DNA of 64,000 nt from Zychaea mexicana. Lineage: Eukaryota > Mucoromycota > Mucoromycetes > Mucorales > Lichtheimiaceae. Below are positions 52,437 through 64,000 of the stretch, piece by piece (within the stretch, counting starts at the first letter, position 1; each line of letters opens with the position of its first letter). The notes beneath the pieces were generated by a model that was not told the DNA's origin, ran no database searches, and saw nothing but the letters and a program-made list of their open reading frames with translations. Position numbers and translations under genes: made by a program. The stretch covers positions 1 through 64,000 of the forward strand of contig NW_026516824.1 in the NCBI RefSeq assembly GCF_025766255.1, given 5' to 3'.

Positions 52437-55400
52437 ATTTGTTATTGTTGGTGGTATTATGTGGCGGTGTGCGTGATTTGTTTACTGTCCGAGGAAACTT
52501 TAATAAAGAAAAACAGATAAAAGAGAGAAAAGAGAATCTGGGGTTTATAGAGTTCTTTGTATCCTTTGCTACGACGTTAGGTTGGTCGGTTCCAAGCGGC
52601 GGTCATCCATTTTAAAAAAAAACCATTATATTGTTTTTGTAATGATTTTCATGTGAAAAAGCGCATTTGGCCCGTGAGTTTTGTAATTGACCACGTTACG
52701 AGTTTCATTACAATTACTCTATCGTGAGAATGCGTCGCGATGATTTCCTTTTCGGCAAACAGCCTTACTCATTCCGAGGAACACAAAATATTTCGATTGG
52801 GTAATTGCAGCGCTTAGTCAAAATAAAAGATTGCGGTTACGAGAAAAGTGTGCAACACGAAGTAGTCGGTTCTCCGGATTTACATCTATTTACTCCACTC
52901 TTTTGACTCCATTTTTGAAGTTGAACTATTTGCCGATCGCTATGCTGTTGTACCACCCGCTGCATTATCCCCTTTTATTCCTCTTATCTTTAGCTGTTCA
53001 CACGCACACTCTCTTTGGAAATCACAATGACAACGACCAAAATGAGTTGCCATCATCTACTATGCAATAATAACAAGCAAGGTAGTAATTCGATATAACA
53101 TCTAACCAACACATGTCAGGCACTAAGGTTTTCTATTTAAATCATAGCTTTAAGAACATAAATATGCTCTTTGAACAGTGATTTGTTTTTTTGCTGCCTA
53201 CTACTACTTTGAGTGTCACATATGAGCCTCTCCTTCTTATCGTCACCATAAATATGTAAGAAGAGATTATGATATTTGACTTTTTAAAGATCGTCGTGGG
53301 CTATCAAGTTGTCGTTTGCTAGCAGTGCTTCGACCGAGTACAATTCCGCCATGTGATACGTATATGTGTCGGCATGGCACTAAAGGAATGCTTAGCTAAA
53401 TAATCTCATGTGCGGTGGAGCGGCCATTTACTTTGTAGTATTGTATATAGCAAAGTTCCCTTTGACTTTGCCATCAAAGATTGTCTCCAATTCTTCCAGC
53501 GTTCGACGTTGAAAGAAAGCTGCTTGTTGATTGATCTTGTGTGCAATGAATACATCATTTTGTTTACAGAAGGTTTAGATATACTTTACGATCCATTATA
53601 AACAAGATTCGGTGCTGCTATTTATACCAATTGGCTAGCAATAGTGTAGTAGCTGTGAATACCAAATTGAATTGATTGTATCATCTTTGAATCGATGCTT
53701 TAAAGCGGGAACGAAGGATAGGACAGAACTATCACCACGGTATTTGTAATGATATTCTTGTACTGCTGGACATAGACATCGTTCAAAGACTCATTGTGCT
53801 CGCTCGCAGGAAGCTCGATTTTGTCATTGATAATGTTTGTCTTTGCTTTGTTACTAACGAGCATGGGGCAATCTTTGTTCTCCCAATTACACCATTCGAA
53901 ACATCGTCCAAATCAATTTAACGCTTTTGCCGACGACGCACCCCCTGTCGGGTTAGCATTTGGGACGGAACTCACCCGCTATATAGAAAGAAAGCAAAAA
54001 AAGCGGAATCAAGTCTCAATGTTTGAATATCTTTATATACGGCAATATTCATTTAACTCCTAGACTTACAACATGTTTTGGTTTCATCTGTTGGTCTAAA
54101 TAATACATTCATGATGATGTGATACCATTATGCAAAAGCTCGAGTTTTCGGAGCTAATCGAGCCCCACTGTTTACTATAAGCTATTGAGGAGAAGCAGAT
54201 ACTAGCAGTCAATATTATACTCTACGTTCATGTACATGATAGAGCCTGCACATGTTCGTTTGATAACTGGATAAGCGTACATGTAAGTGATAACATCTTT
54301 GATTATCAACTTGATATTATTGGTTTCTGTATTGTTGGTGACCAACTCCATCAACGAATTAGGCCAAAAAAAAACTCGCGCAACCCATTCACGCCCTCGT
54401 CGACATTTATTTTCTAAACAGGTTTTTGGATGACACCATGGCAAACGAGCTGTGTCTATTGATTCTTTTCCGGTCTAACTTGTTTTTTACCATTTTATTA
54501 TGTCTGACAATAATCTTTGCTCTCTTTCGTTCACAAACCAAATTATCCACGTTCATCATCACGGATGCATTCTGTAGCTGCCTGGAGCGTATAATCACCG
54601 ATATATAGCTTCTCATAAAATATTCTTCGCCCGGATAACACACGATACATTAGGCAAAAGGTTTTCGACATGAGTATTGTGTCGTAGGCTCACTGTATGT
54701 TTACCGTCGATTTCGGTAAGCTGGATTGGTTAAGTGGATAGGAAAATCCCGGACAAGTTCGATCATACTGAAGATGTAGTTCGCCCTGCATGGGCCACTT
54801 TTTCATTCGCAGTCCTTGTGAGCAGGTACTTGGCAGTAGTAGTTATCTAGGAGCACTCAAACTAAGCCAGCAGAAAGATATTACTTTCTAGGAGCTGCTT
54901 AAACAGGAGAAAATCGATTATCTGGTAGAAGGACGTACTTACCATTCTTTAAATTTTTCACAAACAGTTGAAAAGTAAAAACCTTAGCTAACAAGATCAA
55001 AAACTCCAAATTACCGCCGTCGTCGTCTGCTGCTAATTGTGGGCTCTCGCCAAGGAGTCCAACGCGTGCTGTGTGAATCTTCTTTTGAAAAAAAAAAAAA
55101 CATACAAAGCTTGAAAGAACGTAAAAGAGTTTAAGTCATCGTTGGTTTCCATAAGTTAGAGTGTCTCATATACATCTGTACATATTTGTTATATGGCTGC
55201 TGCTCACAACTTACTTTATCATATCATGTACATGCTTCCCGGAGTGCTGATGAGGTCGCTTGCATGAACCAGCTTATAAGATCGTGTCCATCCGTGATTG
55301 ATGACTAAGGAAAAGGTTGAAGCGCTGAAAGTTATAGTAAATGGCATGAGACATACTACTAACATTTTCTTTCTAGAAAAACTACGAATGTCGTGTTATA

Positions 55401-56413
55401 GGCATTTGTACGAGCCTTGTCAATTTAACAATATAGCTAGACTCACATGTTGTTGTAAGTCGCTCAGCAGTGTAATCATCTGCCACTAGCTGCTGATCCA
55501 CACAATGGATCTAAGCATGGTGCGCAACAAATTTTTACTCCTGAGATATGTTAATTTCTTACTGTTAGCCTGTAACCTGATATACTTTGAATCCAAAGGT
55601 AGAATGTGGGCGTCGCTTTTTTCGAGTAAGTTTGAGCTTCGCTAAAGGACATCCTTTATTCATTTGAGGAACAAAGTCTCAAAAACATACAATAAGAGCA
55701 ATTGCCGAAAAATGGAAAACAGCATGTCCACCAAGCCTTCCTATAATAAAAATCGACATGATGGGGTCGTCACAACGTTAAGACAAGGCGGTTGATGAAA
55801 GGCTGGAGAGAGCCTTCAAGATGAGCAAAAGTAGGTATCACCGGAAAGACGCATTACATCCAAGATAAAACAAGGGATAACAAATGCGAACGCAATGATA
55901 TTACTGTCGCGTCGGTGTTAGAGCTCGCGTTCCGGTTGCTTTTGGAACTTCAAAGGTGGACTCGTTTGCGTGGATGATAATTAGATTGACTGATTAAAAT
56001 ACCACTCGGCTACAACAAGCAATTTTCCATAGATAAAGCTCATTGCAAACATGCCTCAGCATTGCGTAGTAAGTAGTCTCTGGCGTTGTGCATTACAGTA
56101 TACGAGCCTCCTGTGATTGAGACGGCGAATGAAAAAAGAAGAAGCTGGCATAAAAAAAAGCTGTAGCGATTATTTTGGAATCCAGCGACTCAAGTTGTTT
56201 CCTCAGCTTCTACGTTTCTTTTTGCTGTGATACACGTTCTTTCCAGGTGTGGAGGCTTCGTCCTTTTATGGACTTTTTGGATAGTGGAAATGAGATCATG
56301 GGCGTAGTGAATACTGCTACGTGAGTAGTATAGCGCCATCAAAGTCTTGTTATTTACGCTGGGTGTGTATGGAACAATGTATACGCGGTTGACGGATTAT
56401 AATTGTTTTGCAG
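52437..56413. other. AT-rich spacer with coding relics
   Basis: Upstream region of the aminotransferase gene followed by about 3.5 kb with no intact gene. A coding-like segment at 53691-53920 is listed separately. Another open frame at 53410-53601 (VPFDFAIKDCLQFFQR within it) and a hydrophobic 42-residue frame from 52942 are noted but unsupported. No RNA gene or mobile-element ends were recognised. Confidence 0.45.
53691..53920 (+). pseudogene. Coding-like fragment without a start codon
   Basis: About 76 codons are open between two stops, with no ATG at the front: the frame opens IDALKRERRIGQNYHHG, continues CNDILVLLDIDIVQRLIV and LARRKLDFVIDNVCLCFV, and ends TNEHGAIFVLPITPFETS before a stop. 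Composition and hydrophobic patterning (alternating strands and helices) look protein-like, unlike neighbouring frames. I do not recognise the family. It may be the remnant of a duplicated host gene or of an old element. Confidence 0.35.
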
Positions 56414-56713
56414 TCATGGCAAAACGGCTATCAAATCACTCATTTCCTGCCAAGTGTTTTCTTTCAATAAGTTTGCCAAGGATCCATCACGTAACTTAGC
56501 CCCGAGAGACTTGGCATAGGAAGAAGAGCTGTTGTTGTTGTTGTTGTTGTAGCTGCTAATCAAGTCAGTCCAACCCCTCCCTCCATCACCAGCATACAAC
56601 AAACGATGCTCGCCTTGAGAAAAAAAGAGAAAGAAACTGTCAAATGATCAGCCCCCCAAAGCGAAAAGTTGCTCAGTCAAAATACGTCGAAAAAGGAATG
56701 GCGGATTCTCCAT
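56414..56713 (-). CDS. Small conserved-looking protein of unknown function
   Basis: Exon 56713-56686 joins exon 56613-56414 across a 72-nt intron (GTATTT donor, CTCAAG acceptor), giving 75 aa. The protein starts MENPPFLFRREHRLLYAGDG, continues with a short Asn/Ser tract, and ends with a helical segment (LGAKLRDGSLANLLKENTWQ, then EMSDLIAVLP). It is soluble with no signal peptide. I do not recognise it. The head-to-head arrangement with the penta-EF-hand gene (163 bp between start codons) and clean splice phase support a real gene. The N-terminal exon is short and the least certain part. Confidence 0.55.
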
Positions 56714-56875
56714 GCGCAGCAGCAAAATAGCAAAGCTATTTTTTGGTTCCCAACTCGGTCGGCCGCGCACACACACGCATACTTGCCGGGTTCCTTTTTT
56801 TCTTCTTCTTCTTCTTCTTTCTCTTTTCGCTCTTTTTACTTGACTCACTTGACGACGACGACAACAACAACAACA

Positions 56876-57850
56876 ATGGCTTACAATTACAATTCACCCT
56901 ACCAACCCCATTCGGCATATCCTCCACCACAGCAACAGGGCTACCCGCCTCAAACACCACAACAGGCTCCTGCGCCAGGATATCCGATGCAACAACAACA
57001 ACAACAACAACGACCACCCAGTAAGGCCTCCTCCCTTCCCTCCCCTCTTTGAAAACCCTTTACGTAGAAGAAAAGCACAGACTCGATCCGCTGTTGCTAA
57101 ACGATGAAAACCCACACACAAATGACCTAGTGCGACCTCCACCACCCGGTGCCGATCCCCAGCTCTGGTACTGGTTCCAAGCGGTCGACACGGACTGCTC
57201 TGGCTTTTTGACGGTAGACGAGCTTCAACGAGCACTGATCAACGGTGACTGGACACCGTTCAATATTGAAACAGTACGCATGATGGTATCCATGTTCGAC
57301 ACAGGTAAAGAAGAAAACAGTGGAGGGAGCGGGTTGGATGGGTCAAAGTGTATATAAGGGGGATTATTGACGGGTGGGGGGTGTTACTTGTAGACAATAC
57401 AGGCACAATCGATTTCAATGAGTTTACGGGACTGTGGAGATATATCGAAGACTGGCAACGGTGTTTCCGGACATTCGACACGGATGGGTCGGGCAACATT
57501 GATGCTCGGGAATTGAAGAATGCATTGCAGACGTTTGGCTACAACTTGTCCGAACGCTTTGTTGCTGTGCTTATCCAAAAGTTTGATCGATTTGGCCGGG
57601 GTAACATCACCTTCGACAACTTTGTACAAGCCTGCGCCACCATCCGTGCCCTGACAATGGCATTCCAGCGTTTTGATACGGACAGGGATGGTGTTATCCA
57701 GATCACTTATGAACAGGTACGTTGGGGGGCTGATGTGAAGAAGGATCATGGAAGAACACCGAGGGAAGAGTTTGGATTCTTACAGGCATCTTTCTTTTTG
57801 TGCGGAATATACAGTTTTTGGAACTTGTCATCCAACAGCGTACGATCTAA
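56876..57850 (+). CDS. PEF1: Penta-EF-hand calcium-binding protein (ALG-2/PEF1 type)
   Basis: Four exons: 56876-57020, 57131-57304, 57394-57716, 57815-57850; 225 aa. A Pro/Gln/Tyr-rich N-terminus (MAYNYNSPYQPHSAYPPPQQ, then a Gln run) precedes five EF-hand units. EF1 (DTDCSGFLTVDE), EF2 (DTDNTGTIDFNE) and EF3 (DTDGSGNIDARE) have canonical calcium ligands. EF4 (DRFGRGNITFDN) and EF5 (DTDRDGVIQITY) lack the usual last acidic ligand. It ends FLELVIQQRTI, like the dimerising C-terminal end of the family. Such proteins bind calcium, dimerise through EF5 and recruit partners such as ESCRT or COPII components to membranes. Introns interrupt between N-terminal region and EF1, within EF2, and before the last helix. 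Confidence 0.95.
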
Positions 57851-59141
57851 GTGGCGGCAGCGACACACACACACACACACACATACATACTATACAACCT
57901 CTCATCCATCTCCTGCCCCTGTTTTTACTCTTATCACTACATTTTACTTATACTCTCACGCACTCGCACACACACACACACACACACTCAGTCACACACA
58001 CACACCAGCAACATCAACATCCTCCTTTTTATTTCCTAGTCGACTTATTTCACACTGTAGCAATATATTACGTGGTCAATGGGCTTTTCTATTTTTTATA
58101 TTTAAATACGCACGTTTACGCAAGCTTGTTGATTGGTTCGTTTTTCCCTCAATATCCGAATTTGGGATAATCTTTAATTCAGTCAAGCAGTCTCAGAGAA
58201 GCATGTCAGAGAAGCTAGTAAAGCAGCCTTTGAAGTCTCCATAAAGAGCCACCATGCACAGCTTTCTATGGACCTGTGTTTTAAAAGTTACAATCTAAAC
58301 ATCTCCATGTGATTCACTAGCTTATTCTGCAAGGGTTCGTTTGTTCCATTTCAGAAAGAGCTGAGGGTGCGGCTATAAAGTCAGGATCCAGTCCTCCCCC
58401 TTCACTTTGAAGCCTCCTCAACACCACTTTGCATCAACACTTTGAAAAATGATATGGTTTTGGAGGATCTCATCGTCTCAAAACCCTGGCCCAAACACAC
58501 AGCTCAACGCGGGAACTCTTTCTCGGAGAAACAAGCAGTCCAGAGTCATCCGCAACAAAAAAAAAAAAAAAAAAAAGATTTTTATGCTCCGTTCGCCACA
58601 CTCCGTGACGCCTATATAAGGAGGGGGTTTGGTGTGCAAACAGTTTTTTTTTTTTTCTTTAGAATCATTTTATACGAGGGCAGCCACGGTATGGGTCAAA
58701 GCTTTTTTGCGATGGATCAATACTGCCAGGTCTACGGACTCTAGCCACTCAAGAGCTGATAGTTCTCTAGCCCTTCGGGGCACTAGGAAGCAGTGCTCGT
58801 ACATGGTCATTTGTTTGGCCTTTGGAGTCCTGTGCCATGGGGAACGAAATTTCTTATTTCATTCAAAATCAAAGAAAATGACAAAGAAAACACCACAGAG
58901 GATTGTTGGGGGGGTTGTTAAGGTCTGAGAGGGTGGTAGTTTAGCCTCTGTCGGGGACACATAACATATTTTTAGACTGCCACACTAATTTGGCAGCAGC
59001 AGCAAACACACAATTTCCCTCCAAGTCATGCACTCTTTTTCTTTGGGTTGTTGAGAGGTTCGGTTTACTTGCTTGAACCCTTTTTTTCTTTTTTCTTTCT
59101 TATTGTATAAACTTTTTCCTCTTCTTTTTTATGCTTGTTGC
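57851..59141. other. Intergenic with CA repeats, a TATA box and a UUCG hairpin
   Basis: CA tracts lie at 57863-57882 and near 57968-57987. A TATATAAGG box (58613-58621) is 0.5 kb upstream of the lipid-transfer gene. About 150 bp after it a strong hairpin (CTAG-CCC-TTCG-GGG-CA-CTAG, 58767-58786) stands in unusually GC-balanced, structured sequence. No protein frame of note occurs here; a non-coding transcript is possible (see findings). Confidence 0.45.
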
Positions 59142-62100
59142 ATGGAAGTCGTCCAAGTACAGCCTCGAGACTCGTATCTGCACTATATTTATGTGCCCTC
59201 CAGAGGCACTGCCATTCGCTGGTCCTTTACGACCAAGCGAAAGAACATTGCGTTTGGTTTGTACCGACGATTGGGGCCTGCTCGTCTTCCGTCATCGTCT
59301 GAATTCATCTTTCAACAGCAAGACGAACAACAGCGGCGAAAGTCGTCTGTAGGCGACTTGTTCCCCGTCTGTAATGATATTATTAATAATAGCAGCAGCA
59401 ATGGTATATATATATATATATAGATGCATATACCCCCGTCTTTTATCGTTCCTAACTATGATGGAAATATAAAGACATTCATCTGGGAAAACACATGTGT
59501 TTAGAAGCTGCTGCAACCACTAGTACGGCAGACAAACCATTGAGCAATACAGGCAACAATGCATCGTCATCATCTTCTCAAGGACTTCATCACCTACTAC
59601 ATATCAACGGCATCCAACGATCCAAAAGCGTGAAACTAGCATCCGTCAAACTCAAAGAACAAGAAGATTTAACTGAAGTATTGCCGATCCAGCATTGTGT
59701 TTCAGCCAATGTCAAGGTGGAAGGCAGTTATGTCGTCCAAGAGCCTGGCAACTACATTCTTGTTTTTGGTATAAAACACAAAAGATACAAAACAACACAG
59801 GAGTGCTAGAGGGGGGCCCTTTTCATAATGGATCTAATTACTTTCTTTGTTATTGTTTGGAGTCTAGACAACACATTCTCACGAAACACGCCCAAGGTCC
59901 TCAGCTTCTCGGTTGCATTAGCCGATGCCAATCTATTCAATCCACGACTCTCCATATCGGATGATCCACAGCAACAACCTGTTTCCGGCTGGTTATTGAA
60001 GAAGAAGCGCAAGAAAATGCAAGGTAAGAGAGAGAGAGAGAGAGGGCTGCTTGTTACTGGTAGCCAACAACATCTTTGAACTGATTATTAGGGTGGGCCA
60101 AACGATGGTTCCAGCTGTCAGCATCAGGCGTGCTGTCCTACTCAACATCACCAGCAAGTGTTCGTCGGGGGTCGATCCAGATTCTCGTGGCAACAATATC
60201 CATCAATCCTTTACAACGCCTGATCCACATCGACTCTGGAACAATGATATACCATTTAAAGACATTGACTGCAGAAGACCAGGCAAAATGGACAAAAGCA
60301 TTACGTGACTATCGAACAACACCACCCGCACCGGTGGATGAGTGTCAGCAACAACAGCTGGCCTTTCTGCAACAAATACAAGAGGAAACCACTACCGCGA
60401 TGCACGAAAACAACAGTGCCATGCCACCACCACCATCGTCAACAGCAGCAGCAATTACAAAGAATAGTGATAGCCAATACTATCAACAACACATCAAAAA
60501 GGGAACCAAACTGGCCACGCTATTGCTCGCAGACATGACCGGTTATTTCCGACGGGTGGATGAGGAACTGGACCTGGTGCCGTCCCATGGCAGGTCTGCT
60601 GACAATGCCATTCAAGGCTTCTTGGCGGAAAGCAAGCAGCGGATATTGGATGAGCTGATGCAAATGCAAGCATTGTGGCGGGATATTGAGCAACAACACA
60701 CCATTCAGTCAAAAGATGACACGGACACCATGCTACCGACGCCACCCTTTGACAATGGTGTCCAAAGACAAGACTCGCCATTTGATGTGATGAAGCGACA
60801 AGAAACGCCATTTTTGTCGGTGCCACCTTCCCCAGCCAATCTCTTTATGTACCACAACAACACGACTGTATCGTCTTGGCGTGGATCGACCTTGTCAGAG
60901 CAGTTTTTTGACGCGGAAGAGATTTTATTGAGTGGTGAAGATGAGGACGAGGACGATTTTCGAATTGCCGAGGAGGAGGATAGTGATGATGATGATGATG
61001 ACGAATATGATGATGGTAATAAGGAATAGAGATCCGTGTATGGAAATCGGTCGGATAGAAAGTGTGAGAAAGTTAACTAGCAAAAGAAATGGTTAGATCG
61101 TACACCTTCGACCGACTCCATTGAGCTGATGAAAGACGCCTATCCACAACAATGCACACGACGATTACAGCTACCAGCGCCTGCAGCAACTGACGAAGTA
61201 TCCGCCTTTTCCTTCATACGCAAAAATGTCGGCAAGGATCTATCAACGATTGCCATGCCTGTCAGTATGAACGAGCCACTCAGTATGCTTCAACGAGCAT
61301 GTGAAGAATTGGAATATTCAGAACTGTTGGATAAGGCTGCCGGATTTTCGGATTCGTTGGATCGGTTGCTTCATGTCGCTGTGTTTGCAGTGTCTGGTTA
61401 CGCTTCATCACAATACCGCATGGGTCGCAAGGTAAAACTCATCAACTTCTACCTACAGCAAAATGGTTTTTTTTTTTTATGGGCGCTGACCCCCCTCTTT
61501 TTTTTTACTTTTCCAGCCGTTCAATCCAATGATGAACGAAACGTATGAGAATGTACGGCCCGATAAAGGCTTTCGATTTATTGCTGAAAAAGTGTGTCAT
61601 AACCCATTGATGATTGCGGTGAGTTGATTTTCCTAGTATTCCTGAAACAAAAAAGCGACTAAAACTCATCTTTTCTTTCTTTTTATAGGCACATGCAGAA
61701 TCTCAAAACTACAAACTGTGGCAATGTGTTAAAGTGCGAAGCAAATTCTGGGGCAAATCCATGGTAAGACTTTTCCCTTACAACCTTAGAAATATGTTTA
61801 ATTTGCTGCTGTTGGATAATAATAATAATAATAATAATAATAATAGGAATTCATCAATGAGGGTACCTATCATGTTACACTCACCGGCCATGCGGATTAC
61901 ATTACATACTCGAAACCATCCAGTTGGCTGCGGAATATGATTGCTGGCAACAAATATTTGGAACATGTGGGCGAAATGAAGGTGACAAACCATACGACGG
62001 GCGAGTATGTGATTGTGACCTTTAAAGAAGGCACAGGTGGCTATTTGTTTGGCGCCGCAAAGCAGTGTAACGAAGTGATCATGCATGCGTATGATCCAAC

Positions 62101-62701
62101 GGGCCATAAAGTACGACGCGTCGTAGGCAAATGGAACGAGATGCTTGCAGAGCAAGTCAATCCCAACCAGCTGTCCGTTTTGTGGACCGCGACACCACCG
62201 ACCTTGAAGGACTATGCGCGACATTTTGGATTTACTCAGTTTGCTACGGAGCTGAATGAGATCACGGCCATTGAACGAAACAAGATACCGAAAACAGATA
62301 CCCGTTATCGACCGGATCAGCGACTCTATGAGCATGGTATATATGGAATTTAGTATGGTAGTAGAGGTGGAGGAGAGAGAAAAAAAAAACCAACGTAGCT
62401 ACGCTTGATATACTCAAAGTGGACTTGTCTTGCATCTTTTTGTGTATGCAAAGGACGCGTGGAAGAAGCAGATGCTGAGAAACTGCGGATCGAGCAAAAA
62501 CAACGTGAACGGCGTAAACAGTTTGAAGCAGCAGGAGTACCGTGGAAACCACGGTGGTTTAAGCTCCAGGAAGACAAGTACACAGATCCATCGCTCATAC
62601 CTTCAGCAGATGGTGTGGCACGGTCATGGCACTATGGAGGAGAATACTGGCTATCCAGGGAAACTGGTCAATGGCCGAGCGACCAGTTTGATTTGTGGTG
62701 A
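59142..62701 (+). CDS. OSH3: Oxysterol-binding-protein-related lipid-transfer protein (GOLD-PH-FFAT-ORD, Osh3 type)
   Basis: Nine exons: 59142-59403, 59505-59768, 59868-60023, 60092-61015, 61097-61431, 61517-61618, 61689-61763, 61847-62336, 62454-62701; 951 aa. The N-terminal part ([20 protein letters not shown], then [13 protein letters not shown]) is a GOLD-like domain with an internal Ser-rich insert. A PH domain follows ([20 protein letters not shown] to [14 protein letters not shown]). A FFAT-type ER-targeting motif ([11 protein letters not shown]) lies in an acidic linker that ends in a run of Asp. The ORD follows ([44 protein letters not shown]) and ends [20 protein letters not shown]. 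The family signature EQVSHHPP reads EKVCHNPL here. The expected role is lipid or PI4P transfer at ER-plasma-membrane contacts. An AAT repeat fills the end of intron 7 (61819-61846). Confidence 0.95.
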
Positions 62702-63041
62702 AGGGCTGACGGACAACTATGATACATAAGCCTTTCATACGAATATACTCCTCTTTGTTACTGCTACTCTTTGATAGCAGTACTCTTTTTTTAATAATGT
62801 CGTTACTCAGAAGCAAAACATCTCTATCGGATGAAATATATTAACTTTTTTTTTTTTGTACAGAGAAAAAGCTTGTCAACAAGTCTTTTTGTGTGTCGTA
62901 TAGAATGGAAGCGAGGACTGGGGGGTGGGAGAGGTGGGACTTTTTACGGGAAAAGAAAAGGGTTAATGCAAGTTTTAATACAAAGTGATATGTTGTGTGT
63001 GTGTGTGTAAAAATAGGTTGGGATGGATTGATTGGTTTCTT
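62702..63041. other. Convergent 3' flanks of the lipid-transfer and dehydrogenase genes
   Basis: A short AT-rich stretch with T-runs (62848-62857) and a GT tract (62995-63008) lies between two stop codons facing each other. It presumably holds both polyadenylation regions; no gene is visible. Confidence 0.6.

Positions 63042-64000
<959 letters not shown>

Overview
The window looks like nuclear DNA of an early-diverging filamentous fungus, most likely Mucoromycota (Mucorales-like). Genes carry many short GT-AG introns (about 45-110 nt) with CTRAY branch sites. Coding blocks are separated by AT-rich spacers full of microsatellites. The gene set is plainly fungal: Zn2Cys6 regulator, NADH-glutamate synthase, an HSF with Gln/Asn tracts, a homoisocitrate dehydrogenase-like enzyme. 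The DIS3L-type exonuclease gene also contains what looks like a minor-spliceosome intron. The species cannot be named from the sequence.

Layout, left to right: a C-terminal fragment of an unknown protein (1-252); Zn2Cys6 transcription factor (minus, 1319-4324); a small two-exon gene (minus, 6065-6573); glutamate synthase GLT1 (minus, 7056-13731) with a GATA cluster in its upstream region; heat-shock-factor-type regulator (minus, 18319-21498). Next comes about 10 kb of gene-poor AT-rich DNA (21.5-31.6 kb), holding one decayed or multi-exon membrane-protein gene (about 26.0-26.8 kb) and a repeated motif, TGTTGCGCAGTA. Then a DIS3L-type exosome nuclease (minus, 31592-37049, 23 exons) divergent from an SPX-EXS phosphate exporter of the SYG1/XPR1 family (plus, 37941-42283); SFR1/Mei5 recombination factor (minus, 42613-43446); F-box/LRR protein and a TPR protein (plus, both intronless); an intron-containing non-coding gene hosting U14 snoRNA (plus, about 45.97-47.04 kb); alpha-tubulin (minus, 47403-49244); aspartate aminotransferase (minus, 50629-52436); a 4-kb AT-rich spacer with coding relics; a small unknown gene (minus, 56414-56713) divergent from a penta-EF-hand protein (plus, 56876-57850); an OSBP-related lipid-transfer protein (plus, 59142-62701); and the 3' part of a homoisocitrate dehydrogenase (minus, 63042 to the right edge).

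There is no operon logic, but nitrogen and amino-acid metabolism recurs: glutamate synthase makes glutamate, aspartate aminotransferase consumes or regenerates it, and homoisocitrate dehydrogenase feeds lysine synthesis by the alpha-aminoadipate route. Nearly all gene models were built by hand-splicing. For every full-length model the exon lengths sum to a whole number of codons, which supports them strongly. I saw no new multi-gene system. The most notable signals are a probable AT-AC (U12-type) intron, a snoRNA host gene, an unexplained repeated motif, and a lipid-transfer domain with an altered PI4P signature.
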